Shown one piece after another: positions 32,248-38,535 of a DNA stretch of 38,535 nt; the stretch's first letter is position 1, and every line of letters begins with the position of its first letter. Source of the DNA: Deltaproteobacteria bacterium. GTDB lineage: Bacteria; Desulfobacterota; SM23-61. The position numbers and the translations under genes are program-made. The stretch is taken from the NCBI GenBank assembly GCA_016875165.1, contig VGSF01000041.1, positions 1 to 38,535 of the forward strand, given 5' to 3'. The notes under the pieces are model-generated. The model was not told the DNA's origin. It was given only the letters and a program-made list of their open reading frames with translations, and searched no databases.

Positions 32248-32667
32248 ATGGGTTCCATCACCCGCTTTGGCGTATCCATCGATGAAAGTCTGCTTAAAAA
32301 TTTTGACAGCCTCATTGCCCAGAAAGGATATAATAACCGCTCTGAGGCCATCCGCGACTTGATCCGGGACAGCCTGGTGACGGAGGAGTGGAGAGAAGGA
32401 AAAAAAGAGATGGTGGGGACCATTGCCCTCGTGTACAGCCATCATACCCGTGAACTCTCCAGCATTTTGACCGAGATGCAGCACGATCACTACCAGACCA
32501 TCATTTCCACCTTGCATATCCACCTGGACGAGCATAATTGCCTGGAAGTCCTGGCGGTGAAAGGCAAAGGGGAAGAGATTAAAAAAATAAGCGACCGGCT
32601 GATTGGGACAAAAGGAGTGAAACATGGCAAATTATCTTTGACTACCACCGGCAGAGATTTGCGGTAA
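32248..32667 (+). CDS. nikR: Nickel-responsive transcriptional regulator NikR
   Basis: A 139-residue ribbon-helix-helix repressor. Residues 1-45 are the DNA-binding domain ([15 protein letters not shown], then [12 protein letters not shown]). The ACT-like metal domain carries H79 in QHDHYQ, and H90, H92 and C98 in [10 protein letters not shown]. These match the high-affinity nickel ligands His76/His87/His89/Cys95 of E. coli NikR with a constant offset of three. ATG 32248 is chosen because GGAGGGAGAA directly precedes it; ATG 32236 would overlap that site. The transporter operon at 33349 with GTGTTAC repeats in its promoter is the obvious target. Confidence 0.95.
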   Translation: MGSITRFGVSIDESLLKNFDSLIAQKGYNNRSEAIRDLIRDSLVTEEWREGKKEMVGTIALVYSHHTRELSSILTEMQHDHYQTIISTLHIHLDEHNCLEVLAVKGKGEEIKKISDRLIGTKGVKHGKLSLTTTGRDLR

Positions 32668-32668
32668 C

Positions 32669-32836
32669 AATAGGCGCTTAGCGCCTCATTAATACAAACA
32701 TGTTTGTAAGAAAGAAATGTCTGTCGATAAATCCCCCCTTTCCCCCTTTGCCAAAGAGGGGTTAGGAAGGATTTCAGGTTTTTTCGCTGCCCGCCTGAGG
32801 CGGGCCACTTTTTCCGCGCAAGGTCGCGGAAAAAGC
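32669..32836. repeat. Multi-hairpin repeat (family 2), copy 2
   Basis: About 168 bases, same orientation and near-identical to 3797-3965: GGCGCTTAGCGCC, ACAAACATGTTTGT, C-tract/G-tract stem, CCGCCTGAGGCGG and CCGCGCAAGGTCGCGG in the same order. It begins just after the nikR stop and might act as a transcription end. Confidence 0.85.
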
Positions 32837-33234
32837 ATGGATTCTTACATCTTTCAATCTGAGAATTTTCTTCTAAGACTTTAATAATATCCCTAAAATC
32901 TCCCCTCCCCTGGCGGGAGGGGATAAAGGGGAGGGGGATAATTTTTGTATTCACCCCCACCCTTACCCTCCCCCATCAAAGGGAGAGGGAATCGGATGGA
33001 AATCTCAAATATCTTTCGTTAGGATTATCCTCCCTGTTTTGTTTTAAGAAGAGAAGAAGAAGTTCCATTTTCTCCAAACCTATGACCTCCCCAATTTTTC
33101 TGCAAACCCGAAGGAGATTCAGATTCCTTCTCCTATAGCGCGGATTGTATTTTCTATTTTTACCTGCCTTTCATACTCCCCTCTCTCCTGCATTCCTGGC
33201 CAGAGTCTATTTCGGGGAGACAACAAAAAAAGAA
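32837..33234. other. Non-coding spacer with C/G-tract palindromes
   Basis: No gene is supported between the repeat and the fmdE promoter. It contains CTCCCCTCCC...GGGAGGGGA at about 32900-32925 and a further C-rich tract with a GGGAGAGGG partner at about 32953-32990. These resemble the stem of repeat family 2. Confidence 0.55.
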
Positions 33235-33263
33235 TTGACATTAGTGTTACGTAATTCTAACAT
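33235..33263 (+). promoter_or_regulatory. Promoter of the fmdE-transporter operon
   Basis: TTGACA (33235-33240), 17-base spacer, TAACAT (33258-33263): a near-consensus sigma-70 promoter. It gives a leader of about 80 bases before the ATG at 33349. Confidence 0.75.
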
Positions 33264-33270
33264 GTGTTAC
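33244..33270. promoter_or_regulatory. Probable NikR operator (paired GTGTTAC)
   Basis: GTGTTAC occurs at 33244-33250 and again at 33264-33270, in direct orientation with 13 bases between. GTGTTAC half-sites have been described for deltaproteobacterial NikR, usually as an inverted pair. The sites cover the spacer and the region just after the -10 box, so bound repressor would block RNA polymerase. Confidence 0.6.
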
Positions 33271-33348
33271 ATAATAAACTCCTTCCTTGGAGAAATCTGG
33301 CAATAAAAATCCCTTCAGCCTTCCGTCAAGCGGAGGCCGGAGAAGTCT

Positions 33349-34002
33349 ATGAAAAAAGAAGCCATGAAAGAGGCCTACGTTCTTTCGGAGCAGCAGTACC
33401 ATAAATGCATGGAGTTTCACGGCCATGTCTGCCCAGGCCTGTCCATCGGTTTTCGCGCCGCTCAGGCCGGATTGGACTGGCTGAAGGAAAATCGGGCGGA
33501 AGATGAAGAATTGGTGGCCATTGTGGAAACAGACGCCTGCGGGGCCGATGCCATTCAGGTCCTGACGGGATGCACCTTCGGCAAGGGAAACTTACTGCAT
33601 CGTGATTACGGCAAGCAGGCGTTCACCCTGCTGGGGAGGAGAACCGGCCGGGGGGTGCGGGTTTGTTTGCGTCCGGGGGCGCTGGAACTGACGGAAAGGC
33701 ATCGGCAGCTGATGGAACGAATCCAGGGGAATGAAGCAACAAAGGAGGAGCGGAACGAGTTTGGCCGGCTTCATCAGCAGAAATCCCGGGAAATTCTGGA
33801 GAAACCCCTAAGAGAGCTTTTTACCCTGAAGGAAATCTCCCAGGTCCTCCCCCTTAAGGCCCGGATTGAGCCCTCCAGACCGTGCCAGGTCTGCAGAGAG
33901 CCAGTGATGGCCTCAAAGATTCAGATCCGGCATGAGAAAGAAATCTGTCGGTCTTGTTTGGAGGAAAAGGGCGCCTTCTTTACAGATTACCCGAGAAGGT
34001 GA
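33349..34002 (+). CDS. FmdE-family protein with C-terminal zinc ribbon
   Basis: A 217-residue protein of the FmdE family (named from formylmethanofuran dehydrogenase subunit E, but mostly found outside methanogens). The FmdE domain has CMEFHGHVCPGLSIGFRAA (about 20-38) and VETDACGADAIQVLTGCTFG, with His/Cys residues suited to metal binding. A C-terminal zinc ribbon is formed by CQVC (about 180) and CRSC (about 202). GGAG lies ahead of the ATG. It is first in an operon with a FecCD/BtuF-type importer under a probable NikR site, so a role in nickel handling (chaperone or storage) is a reasonable inference; a link to molybdenum or tungsten enzymes is the alternative. Confidence 0.85.
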   Translation: MKKEAMKEAYVLSEQQYHKCMEFHGHVCPGLSIGFRAAQAGLDWLKENRAEDEELVAIVETDACGADAIQVLTGCTFGKGNLLHRDYGKQAFTLLGRRTGRGVRVCLRPGALELTERHRQLMERIQGNEATKEERNEFGRLHQQKSREILEKPLRELFTLKEISQVLPLKARIEPSRPCQVCREPVMASKIQIRHEKEICRSCLEEKGAFFTDYPRR

Positions 34003-34006
34003 TTTC

Positions 34007-35104
34007 ATGAGAGAAATCAGTCCGGTGGCAGCGCGGGATCCTATCACCCTGATTTACCGCGGCGCCATACGGAAGAAAATCCGGCTTTTTTTCGTTCTCC
34101 TGGGGCTTCTGGCGTTTCTGATGGTTTACGCTATAGCCGTGGGATCATACGATCTTTCCGTGGCCAACTTGATCCGGGCAATTTTCGGTCGGGCCGAGGG
34201 AGCGATCGAAACCGTGATCTGGAACATCCGCCTCCCCCGAATCGTGGCGGCGCTCCTGTCCGGGTGGGGACTGGGGTTGGCGGGAGTCACCTTCCAATCC
34301 CTGCTGAAAAACCCCCTGGCCTCTCCGTCTACGCTGGGAGTCAGCCAGGGAGCGGCTTTCGGCGCCGCATTGGCCATCGTGGTATTTGGAGCCGGAGGGA
34401 TGCAGTCCGGAGCCCTGCGCACCCAGGGGGCCAGCCCGCTGAACATTTATAGCATGTACACGGTCACCCTCTTCGCTTTCGCCGGGGCGGTCACCGCGAC
34501 GTTGATCATCCTGGCTCTGGCCCGAATCAAGAAGATGTCTCCGGAAGCCGTCATTCTCGCGGGGGTGGCTCTTTCCTCCCTGTTTGTCTCCGGAACCGTC
34601 CTGATTCAATATTTTTCTTCGGAAGTGGAAATCGCCGCCGTGGTGTTCTGGGCGTTTGGCGATGTGGCCCGGTCGACCTGGAGGGAGATCGGCCTTCTGG
34701 GGATCGCCGCCTTCGCCATCACCATCTACTTTGTCCTCCATCGCTGGGATTTAAACGCCCTTTTGGCCGGGGAAGAAACGGCCAAGAGCCTCGGGGTGGA
34801 AGTGGAAAAAATGCGGGTCCTGGGAATGCTGATCGCCACGGTCCTTGCCGCCCTGGTGACTTGCTTTCACGGAGTGATCGCCTTCCTGGGTCTTCTGGCC
34901 CCCCATATCGGCCGGCGACTCATCGGTTCGGATCACCGCCTGTTGATTCCTTATTCTTGCCTTCTGGGAGGCCTCCTTCTCCTCCTGGCCGATACGGTAG
35001 GGCGGGTGGTGGTGGGGTCGGGAACGCTTCCGGTGGGGGTTTTGACTTCCTTCATGGGCGCTCCTCTATTCCTTTATTTATTGTGGAAGGGGTACCACCG
35101 ATGA
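34007..35104 (+). CDS. FecCD/BtuC-type ABC transporter permease
   Basis: A 365-residue inner-membrane permease of the iron-siderophore/cobalamin/metal class. Family blocks: IWNIRLPRIVAALLSGWGLG near residue 65, NPLASPSTLGVSQGAAFGA near 100, a helix with VILAGVALSSLF near 185, and the coupling region GVIAFLGLLAPHIGRRLIGS near 290. About ten hydrophobic segments are visible. The ATG at 34007 follows AAGGTGA; an upstream in-frame TTG would overlap the fmdE gene. It overlaps the ATPase start by 4 bases (ATGA). Confidence 0.93.
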   Translation: MREISPVAARDPITLIYRGAIRKKIRLFFVLLGLLAFLMVYAIAVGSYDLSVANLIRAIFGRAEGAIETVIWNIRLPRIVAALLSGWGLGLAGVTFQSLLKNPLASPSTLGVSQGAAFGAALAIVVFGAGGMQSGALRTQGASPLNIYSMYTVTLFAFAGAVTATLIILALARIKKMSPEAVILAGVALSSLFVSGTVLIQYFSSEVEIAAVVFWAFGDVARSTWREIGLLGIAAFAITIYFVLHRWDLNALLAGEETAKSLGVEVEKMRVLGMLIATVLAALVTCFHGVIAFLGLLAPHIGRRLIGSDHRLLIPYSCLLGGLLLLLADTVGRVVVGSGTLPVGVLTSFMGAPLFLYLLWKGYHR

Positions 35105-35901
35105 TCCTTTCCGTAGCCGGGGTTCATTTTCAATATCCCAGCCGCCCCGTCTTGAGAGGGGTTTCCTTTGAGCTGCCCGAGGGCCAAATCCTGGGAGTGC
35201 TGGGGGTCAACGGGGCCGGAAAATCGACCCTTCTCAAGTGCCTGAACAAGATTTTGCGGCCGGAAATGGGAAGCGTGCTCCTGGACGGAGAAGACCTCTT
35301 GAAGATGGGCGGAAACGAAGTGGCCCGCGCCATGGGGTATGTTCCCCAGAAATACGGGGATGAGAGATTGACCGTCTATGACACCGTTCTCCTGGGCCGG
35401 AAGCCCTATATCCGCTGGGCAGCAGCGGAGAGCGATTATCAGATCGTAGAAAGAGTATTGCAGGTCATGCGCCTCGAAGATTATGCCATGAGGCCAATCC
35501 ATGAGCTCAGCGGGGGAGAGATGCAGAAAGTCATCATCGTCCGGGCCCTGGCCCAGGAACCGAAAGTTCTCCTCCTGGACGAGCCGATCAGCAGTCTGGA
35601 CCTGAAGAACCAGCTGGAGGTGATGGATTTGATCTGTCGGGTGGTTGAGGATCAGGGACTTTCCGCCATCCTGGCGATTCATGACATCAACCTGGCCCTG
35701 CGGTTTGCCGATCGGCTTCTGTTTCTAAAAGAGGGGAGGGTCTATGCGTTGGCTGACCGCCGGGCGGTTACGCCCCGGGTGATCCGGGAGGTTTACGGGG
35801 TCGAGGTGATTCTTCAGGAAGTTCAGGGGTATCCCGTGGTGATTGCGGTGAACGGCTGGAAAGGTAGAGAAGAGGAGAATAGCGATGAAAATGTGCGGTA
35901 G
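35101..35901 (+). CDS. ABC transporter ATP-binding protein (FecE/BtuD type)
   Basis: A 266-residue ATPase energising the permease encoded before it. Walker A GVNGAGKST is near residue 38, the signature LSGGEMQKV near 137, Walker B VLLLDEPISSLD near 158 and the switch histidine in AIHDINLALRFADR near 190. The ATG at 35101 overlaps the permease stop and gives the normal start for the family. The last 17 bases overlap the binding-protein gene, so the three transporter genes are translationally coupled. Confidence 0.95.
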   Translation: MILSVAGVHFQYPSRPVLRGVSFELPEGQILGVLGVNGAGKSTLLKCLNKILRPEMGSVLLDGEDLLKMGGNEVARAMGYVPQKYGDERLTVYDTVLLGRKPYIRWAAAESDYQIVERVLQVMRLEDYAMRPIHELSGGEMQKVIIVRALAQEPKVLLLDEPISSLDLKNQLEVMDLICRVVEDQGLSAILAIHDINLALRFADRLLFLKEGRVYALADRRAVTPRVIREVYGVEVILQEVQGYPVVIAVNGWKGREEENSDENVR

Positions 35902-36985
35902 GAGATTGGTTCTTTTTACGATTCTGCTTTTTCTGAACGCCGCCCTCGGGCAGGCTGCTTTCGCTAAGGAGAGAATGACGGTTGTCGATTTAGAAAAACG
36001 GACGGTGGAAATTCCCAAAAACCCGGAGAGGATTATCTGTCTGGGACCGGGATCCCTGCGGTTGATCTGTTACCTGGGGATGATGAAGAAGGTCGTGGGG
36101 GTGGAAAGATTCGAAAAAACACCTCCGGTGGGAAGAGCCTATCTCTGGGCCAATCCGGATTTGGCCAAACTTCCGCCCGTCGGACCCGGGGGACCGGCGG
36201 GTATCAACAGAGAACCGGATCTGGAAGCCGTTCTGAAGATTAATCCCCAGCTGATTTTTGTGGCCAACATGGAACCGGGCCGAGCAGAGGCGCTGCAGAA
36301 AAAGTTGAACATCCCCGTGGTCATTCTTTCTTACGGGGGATTCGCCACTTTTGATGATATTGTTTTTGATTCCCTTCGCCTGGCCGGAAAGATTCTGCAG
36401 GCGGAAAAGAGGGCCGAAGAGCTGGTGGCCTTCATTGAAGGGGCCCGCCGGGATCTTCAAAAACGAACTGAAGGATACGAAGAAAGCAAGAAACCCCGGG
36501 TCTACATCGGCGGTATCGGTTTTCGCGGAACCCAGGGGATCGAGAGCACCGATGCCAGTTACTTTCCCCTGGACTGGGTCCGGGCCAGAAATCTCGCCAA
36601 AGAAGTCATTCCCAAAGGCCACACTTTCGTGGACAAGGAAAAAATTCTTTCCTGGGACCCCGAAATACTCTTCATCGACGGCGGGGGCCTGGGCAATATC
36701 CGCCAGGATTACCAGAAAAAGACGGAGTTCTACCGGCACCTCAAGGCCATGAAGAACCGGCAGGTTTTTCTCCTTTTCCCGTACAATTGGTATGTAACCA
36801 ACATCGACACGGCCGTGGCTGACGGCTTCGCGGCCGGCAAGATTCTCTACCCCCAGCGCTTCGCCGACATCGAACCCCGGAAGAAGGCGGATGAAATCTA
36901 CTCCTTCCTCCTGGGCAAACCCGTCTACCCGCAATTGGAAAAGGAGTTCGGAGATCTCGGAGGAACGGTCGTCCTATCTCCCTGA
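35885..36985 (+). CDS. Periplasmic metal/metallophore-binding protein (BtuF/FecB type)
   Basis: A 366-residue exported binding protein. A signal peptide (basic start, hydrophobic 8-24, AFA cleavage near residue 28) is followed by the class III substrate-binding fold: PKNPERIICLGPGSLRLICYL, then DLEAVLKINPQLIFVANM and a C-terminal lobe with DPEILFIDGGGLG. GAGGAG precedes the ATG inside the end of the ATPase gene. There is no lipobox, so it is probably soluble in the periplasm. Given NikR next door and the operator, nickel (free or chelated, as in the CeuE-type systems) is the best guess for the ligand; iron or cobalamin cannot be excluded. Confidence 0.88.
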   Translation: MKMCGRRLVLFTILLFLNAALGQAAFAKERMTVVDLEKRTVEIPKNPERIICLGPGSLRLICYLGMMKKVVGVERFEKTPPVGRAYLWANPDLAKLPPVGPGGPAGINREPDLEAVLKINPQLIFVANMEPGRAEALQKKLNIPVVILSYGGFATFDDIVFDSLRLAGKILQAEKRAEELVAFIEGARRDLQKRTEGYEESKKPRVYIGGIGFRGTQGIESTDASYFPLDWVRARNLAKEVIPKGHTFVDKEKILSWDPEILFIDGGGLGNIRQDYQKKTEFYRHLKAMKNRQVFLLFPYNWYVTNIDTAVADGFAAGKILYPQRFADIEPRKKADEIYSFLLGKPVYPQLEKEFGDLGGTVVLSP

Positions 36986-37755
36986 AAATCCGCCTCTTTC
37001 AATCCTTATTTTTCTTGGAACCCGCTGCGCGATCCTGAAAAAAACCGGTCGGGTAGGTCTTCTGCCCGCAAATTTCACCTTATTCTTTCCCATGAGACTT
37101 TTAGTGAAAAAAAGCTTGCCCACCTTCACTTTTGGGATGCTTCGGAAGGGTGATAGTCGGGATGGAAGAGTTTTCATCAGCAGGGTTCCCCGCGCATAGC
37201 CGCGGTCCATGATGAGAAGTGGCCGATTCTCCACCGAAAAGCAGCTTATGACGGCCACAATCAAGGCATGCTCCAAAATGTTTTGGCTCTTTTAGATAAT
37301 CCGACACGTGAAGCAAGAAAAAGCCACGGGGAGAACTCAACCTTCAAAGACCAACCCAATCAGCAAGGTCGGAATCCCTCGGATGGTCGTTTGATCGAAA
37401 ATCATGGGCAACCGCTGTCGGACAGAATGAAGACCAAGGCGACATGGAGAGGAATCAGCGTTTCGGGCACGAGTTTGGGATTCGTTAAGAACCGGAAGAG
37501 GCGCAGTTGCCTTCCCTTGGGTCCGATCTCCAGAGGGAGACAACGGGCGACCGCGGCCTGAGAAAGCCAGCTATTGCCCCCTCTAGCCCCCTGAAATAAG
37601 GTCAACAAGGAATGCGTCAAAAGGGCGATGTTTTTCAGGATCGTGATTCGGACGAGGCCGCGATAGCGGAACAATAAATAAAGAAGTTTCCGCAGGAGAT
37701 CATCCTCGCTGAGACGTTCCCGATTGGAGTGATGCGGATTTCTTCCTTTTTTCAC
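36986..37755 (-). pseudogene. Frameshifted DDE transposase (IS4-like)
   Basis: Reading from 37755 leftward, pieces in successive frames give one transposase. These are NRERLSEDDLLRKLLYLLFRY (N-terminus, from GTG 37755), FDQTTIRGIPTLLIGLVFEG (first catalytic Asp, about 37337-37405), FFLLHVSDYLKEP (about 37280-37320) and ALIVAVISCFSVENRPLLIM followed by DRGYARGTLLMK (second Asp, about 37150-37270). At least three frameshifts separate them, and the C-terminus is degraded toward 36986. The IS4-like label is from motif style only. The N-terminal frame overlaps the winged-helix gene stop. Confidence 0.7.
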
Positions 37756-38075
37756 TTCACCTCGAAGGTATTGGGGGCCGTCCGGACCACGCCGTGGTGT
37801 CGGTGAACTTTTTTGACTAAGGCGCTAACCAGGGATTCGCGATCCAGGGTTATTTTGAATTTGGCTTTGATCTGGTCAAGGATTTGCGAGACATGGAGGG
37901 GTTGATGGGCCTGACGAAGTATGTCTAAAGCCATCTCAATATTAGACTTACCTTGTTTGGTTTGACGTTTGGGTTTCCCAGGTCTTGGGGCTTTTAGTTG
38001 CCGTACGACGCGGAGCTGTGCTGATAGCAATGATTCATATAGGGTTAAGAGTCCATCCGGGATTTTGTTTTCCAT
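37752..38075 (-). CDS. Small winged-helix (HARE-HTH-like) protein coupled to a transposase
   Basis: A 107-residue basic protein. The N-terminus is helical (LLTLYESLLSAQLRVVRQLK), then a Pro/Lys/Gln-rich linker (PRPGKPKRQTKQGKSN). The C-terminus, MALDILRQAHQPLHVSQILD to APNTFEV, has the pattern of a HARE-HTH/winged-helix domain. AAAAGGAGGAT precedes the ATG at 38075. Its stop overlaps the GTG of the transposase (GTGA), so it looks like an accessory gene of the insertion sequence, perhaps a DNA-binding partner or repressor of the transposase. It appears intact although the transposase is not. Confidence 0.65.
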   Translation of the reverse strand: MENKIPDGLLTLYESLLSAQLRVVRQLKAPRPGKPKRQTKQGKSNIEMALDILRQAHQPLHVSQILDQIKAKFKITLDRESLVSALVKKVHRHHGVVRTAPNTFEVK

Positions 38076-38118
38076 GGCATCCTCCTTTTGCAGGGTTGAA
38101 AGGGGATATCAGATTGAA

Positions 38119-38146
38119 GTATGTATATTAAGCAAAAAATACATAC
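38119..38146. promoter_or_regulatory. Palindrome upstream of the winged-helix gene
   Basis: GTATGTAT (38119-38126) and ATACATAC (38139-38146) form a perfect 8-base inverted repeat with an A-rich loop, 44-71 bases upstream of the minus-strand start at 38075. It may be an operator or part of an insertion-sequence end. Confidence 0.4.
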
Positions 38147-38230
38147 CTGGAAAGATTTTTTTACCTTACTTTTTGATGAGGATTCCAACTGCTTCGCGGA
38201 AAGTGAAGGTGGGCAACCTTAAATTAATTT

Positions 38231-38309
38231 GGACGTAGATTTACACAGATAACCGCAGATAATTATTTTCTTTTTAGTTTATTCTAATAATCTGTGTACA
38301 TCCGTGTCC
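38231..38309. repeat. Palindromic repeat (GGACGTAGATTTACACAGAT ... class)
   Basis: GGACGTAGATTTACACAGAT at the left pairs imperfectly with the inverse ATCTGTGTACATCCGTGTCC at 38290-38309. The interior is AT-rich. The same style of sequence (CGTAAATCCGCGTCCT) appears near the tRNA at 21534-21550. Confidence 0.55.
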
Positions 38310-38343
38310 AAAAAGGAAATTCCTATACAATCAAGTTATGTTC

Positions 38344-38373
38344 TTGACTTTTTGTATTATGAATACATAAAAT
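38344..38373 (+). promoter_or_regulatory. Possible promoter with operator in the spacer
   Basis: TTGACT (38344-38349) and TAAAAT (38368-38373) are 18 bases apart, and the spacer contains the inverted repeat TGTATT-ATG-AATACA. No gene start follows within the window, so the target would lie beyond 38535. Confidence 0.4.
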
Positions 38374-38463
38374 ATAGGCCTAAAATTAATGGGTCTTCTC
38401 CAAATCGTGTGGGTAAATTTTAATGAAAAATAGGAGTTATCCATAGGGAGGTAGAGAAGCGGA

Positions 38464-38521
38464 GAGATTTTAGCCGACCCCAAAATGAGGTCGGCAGCCC
38501 CGCCTTGCGGGGCAAAATCTC
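38464..38521. repeat. Three-way-junction palindrome at the window edge
   Basis: An outer stem GAGATTTT (38464-38471)/AAAATCTC (38514-38521) encloses two perfect hairpins: GCCGACC/GGTCGGC (38473-38495) and GCCCCGC-CTT-GCGGGGC (38497-38513). All stems are exact. Confidence 0.6.
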
Positions 38522-38535
38522 GCAGCAGAACGTAG

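Noticed and set aside
35990-36934. 314-codon minus-strand frame opposite the binding-protein gene
   Set aside because: Antisense to a gene with signal peptide and fold motifs; no independent support.

Overview
The window looks like chromosome from an anaerobic Gram-negative bacterium, most likely a deltaproteobacterium (Desulfobacterota, Syntrophales-like). This rests on a KdsD-type arabinose-5-phosphate isomerase (Kdo/LPS), a NikR with an upstream-type GTGTTAC half-site operator at the neighbouring operon, a tungsten-type aldehyde ferredoxin oxidoreductase (AOR), FmdE, and many short palindromic intergenic repeats. Taxonomy is inference; no rRNA is present.

Region 1 (about 0.4-14.5 kb, all + strand) is a metabolic cluster. 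A BMP/PnrA-type ABC importer (two permeases, periplasmic binding protein, double ATPase) is followed by two four-cluster ferredoxins, a FAD/NAD(P) oxidoreductase and a tungsten AOR. This set resembles AorABC of Aromatoleum. It is followed by a DUF917/S-Me-THD protein, a MoaD/ThiS-like sulfur carrier, an iron-sulfur flavoprotein-like FMN reductase and a second DUF917 protein. Together they suggest uptake and redox/hydrolytic breakdown of a nucleobase- or hydantoin-like compound. The substrate is not known. Repeat elements interrupt the transporter genes.

Region 2 (about 14.5-21.6 kb) is an accessory island ending at the 3' side of a tRNA-Pro(CGG). It carries an XRE repressor with a clear promoter/operator, an intact TcmP/DUF5131 (Gp37/Gp68) pair, RadC, and a row of truncated restriction-modification remnants. 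The most striking is one open frame joining an HsdR-type nuclease domain straight to an HsdS-type specificity region, with no methyltransferase or helicase.

Region 3 (about 21.6-32.1 kb) is core-like: glmU-glmS, a glycerate 2-kinase and a cNMP-binding protein on +. On the opposite strand a tight five-gene operon carries kdsD, a DapA-fold protein lacking the catalytic lysine, a small lipoprotein, an FHA protein and a PP2C phosphatase.

Region 4 (about 32.2-37.0 kb) is a metal module: nikR, then a strong promoter overlapped by GTGTTAC repeats driving fmdE-like, FecCD-type permease, ATPase and binding-protein genes. This is probably nickel uptake. The right edge (37.0-38.5 kb) holds a frameshifted DDE transposase coupled to a small winged-helix protein, and several palindromic structures.

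At least three families of dispersed non-coding repeats occur in the gaps: a 133-319 bp element with GATGATCTCGTAAAAAGTC inverted termini (five copies), a 169 bp multi-hairpin element (two copies) and a ~260 bp GC-rich element (three copies).
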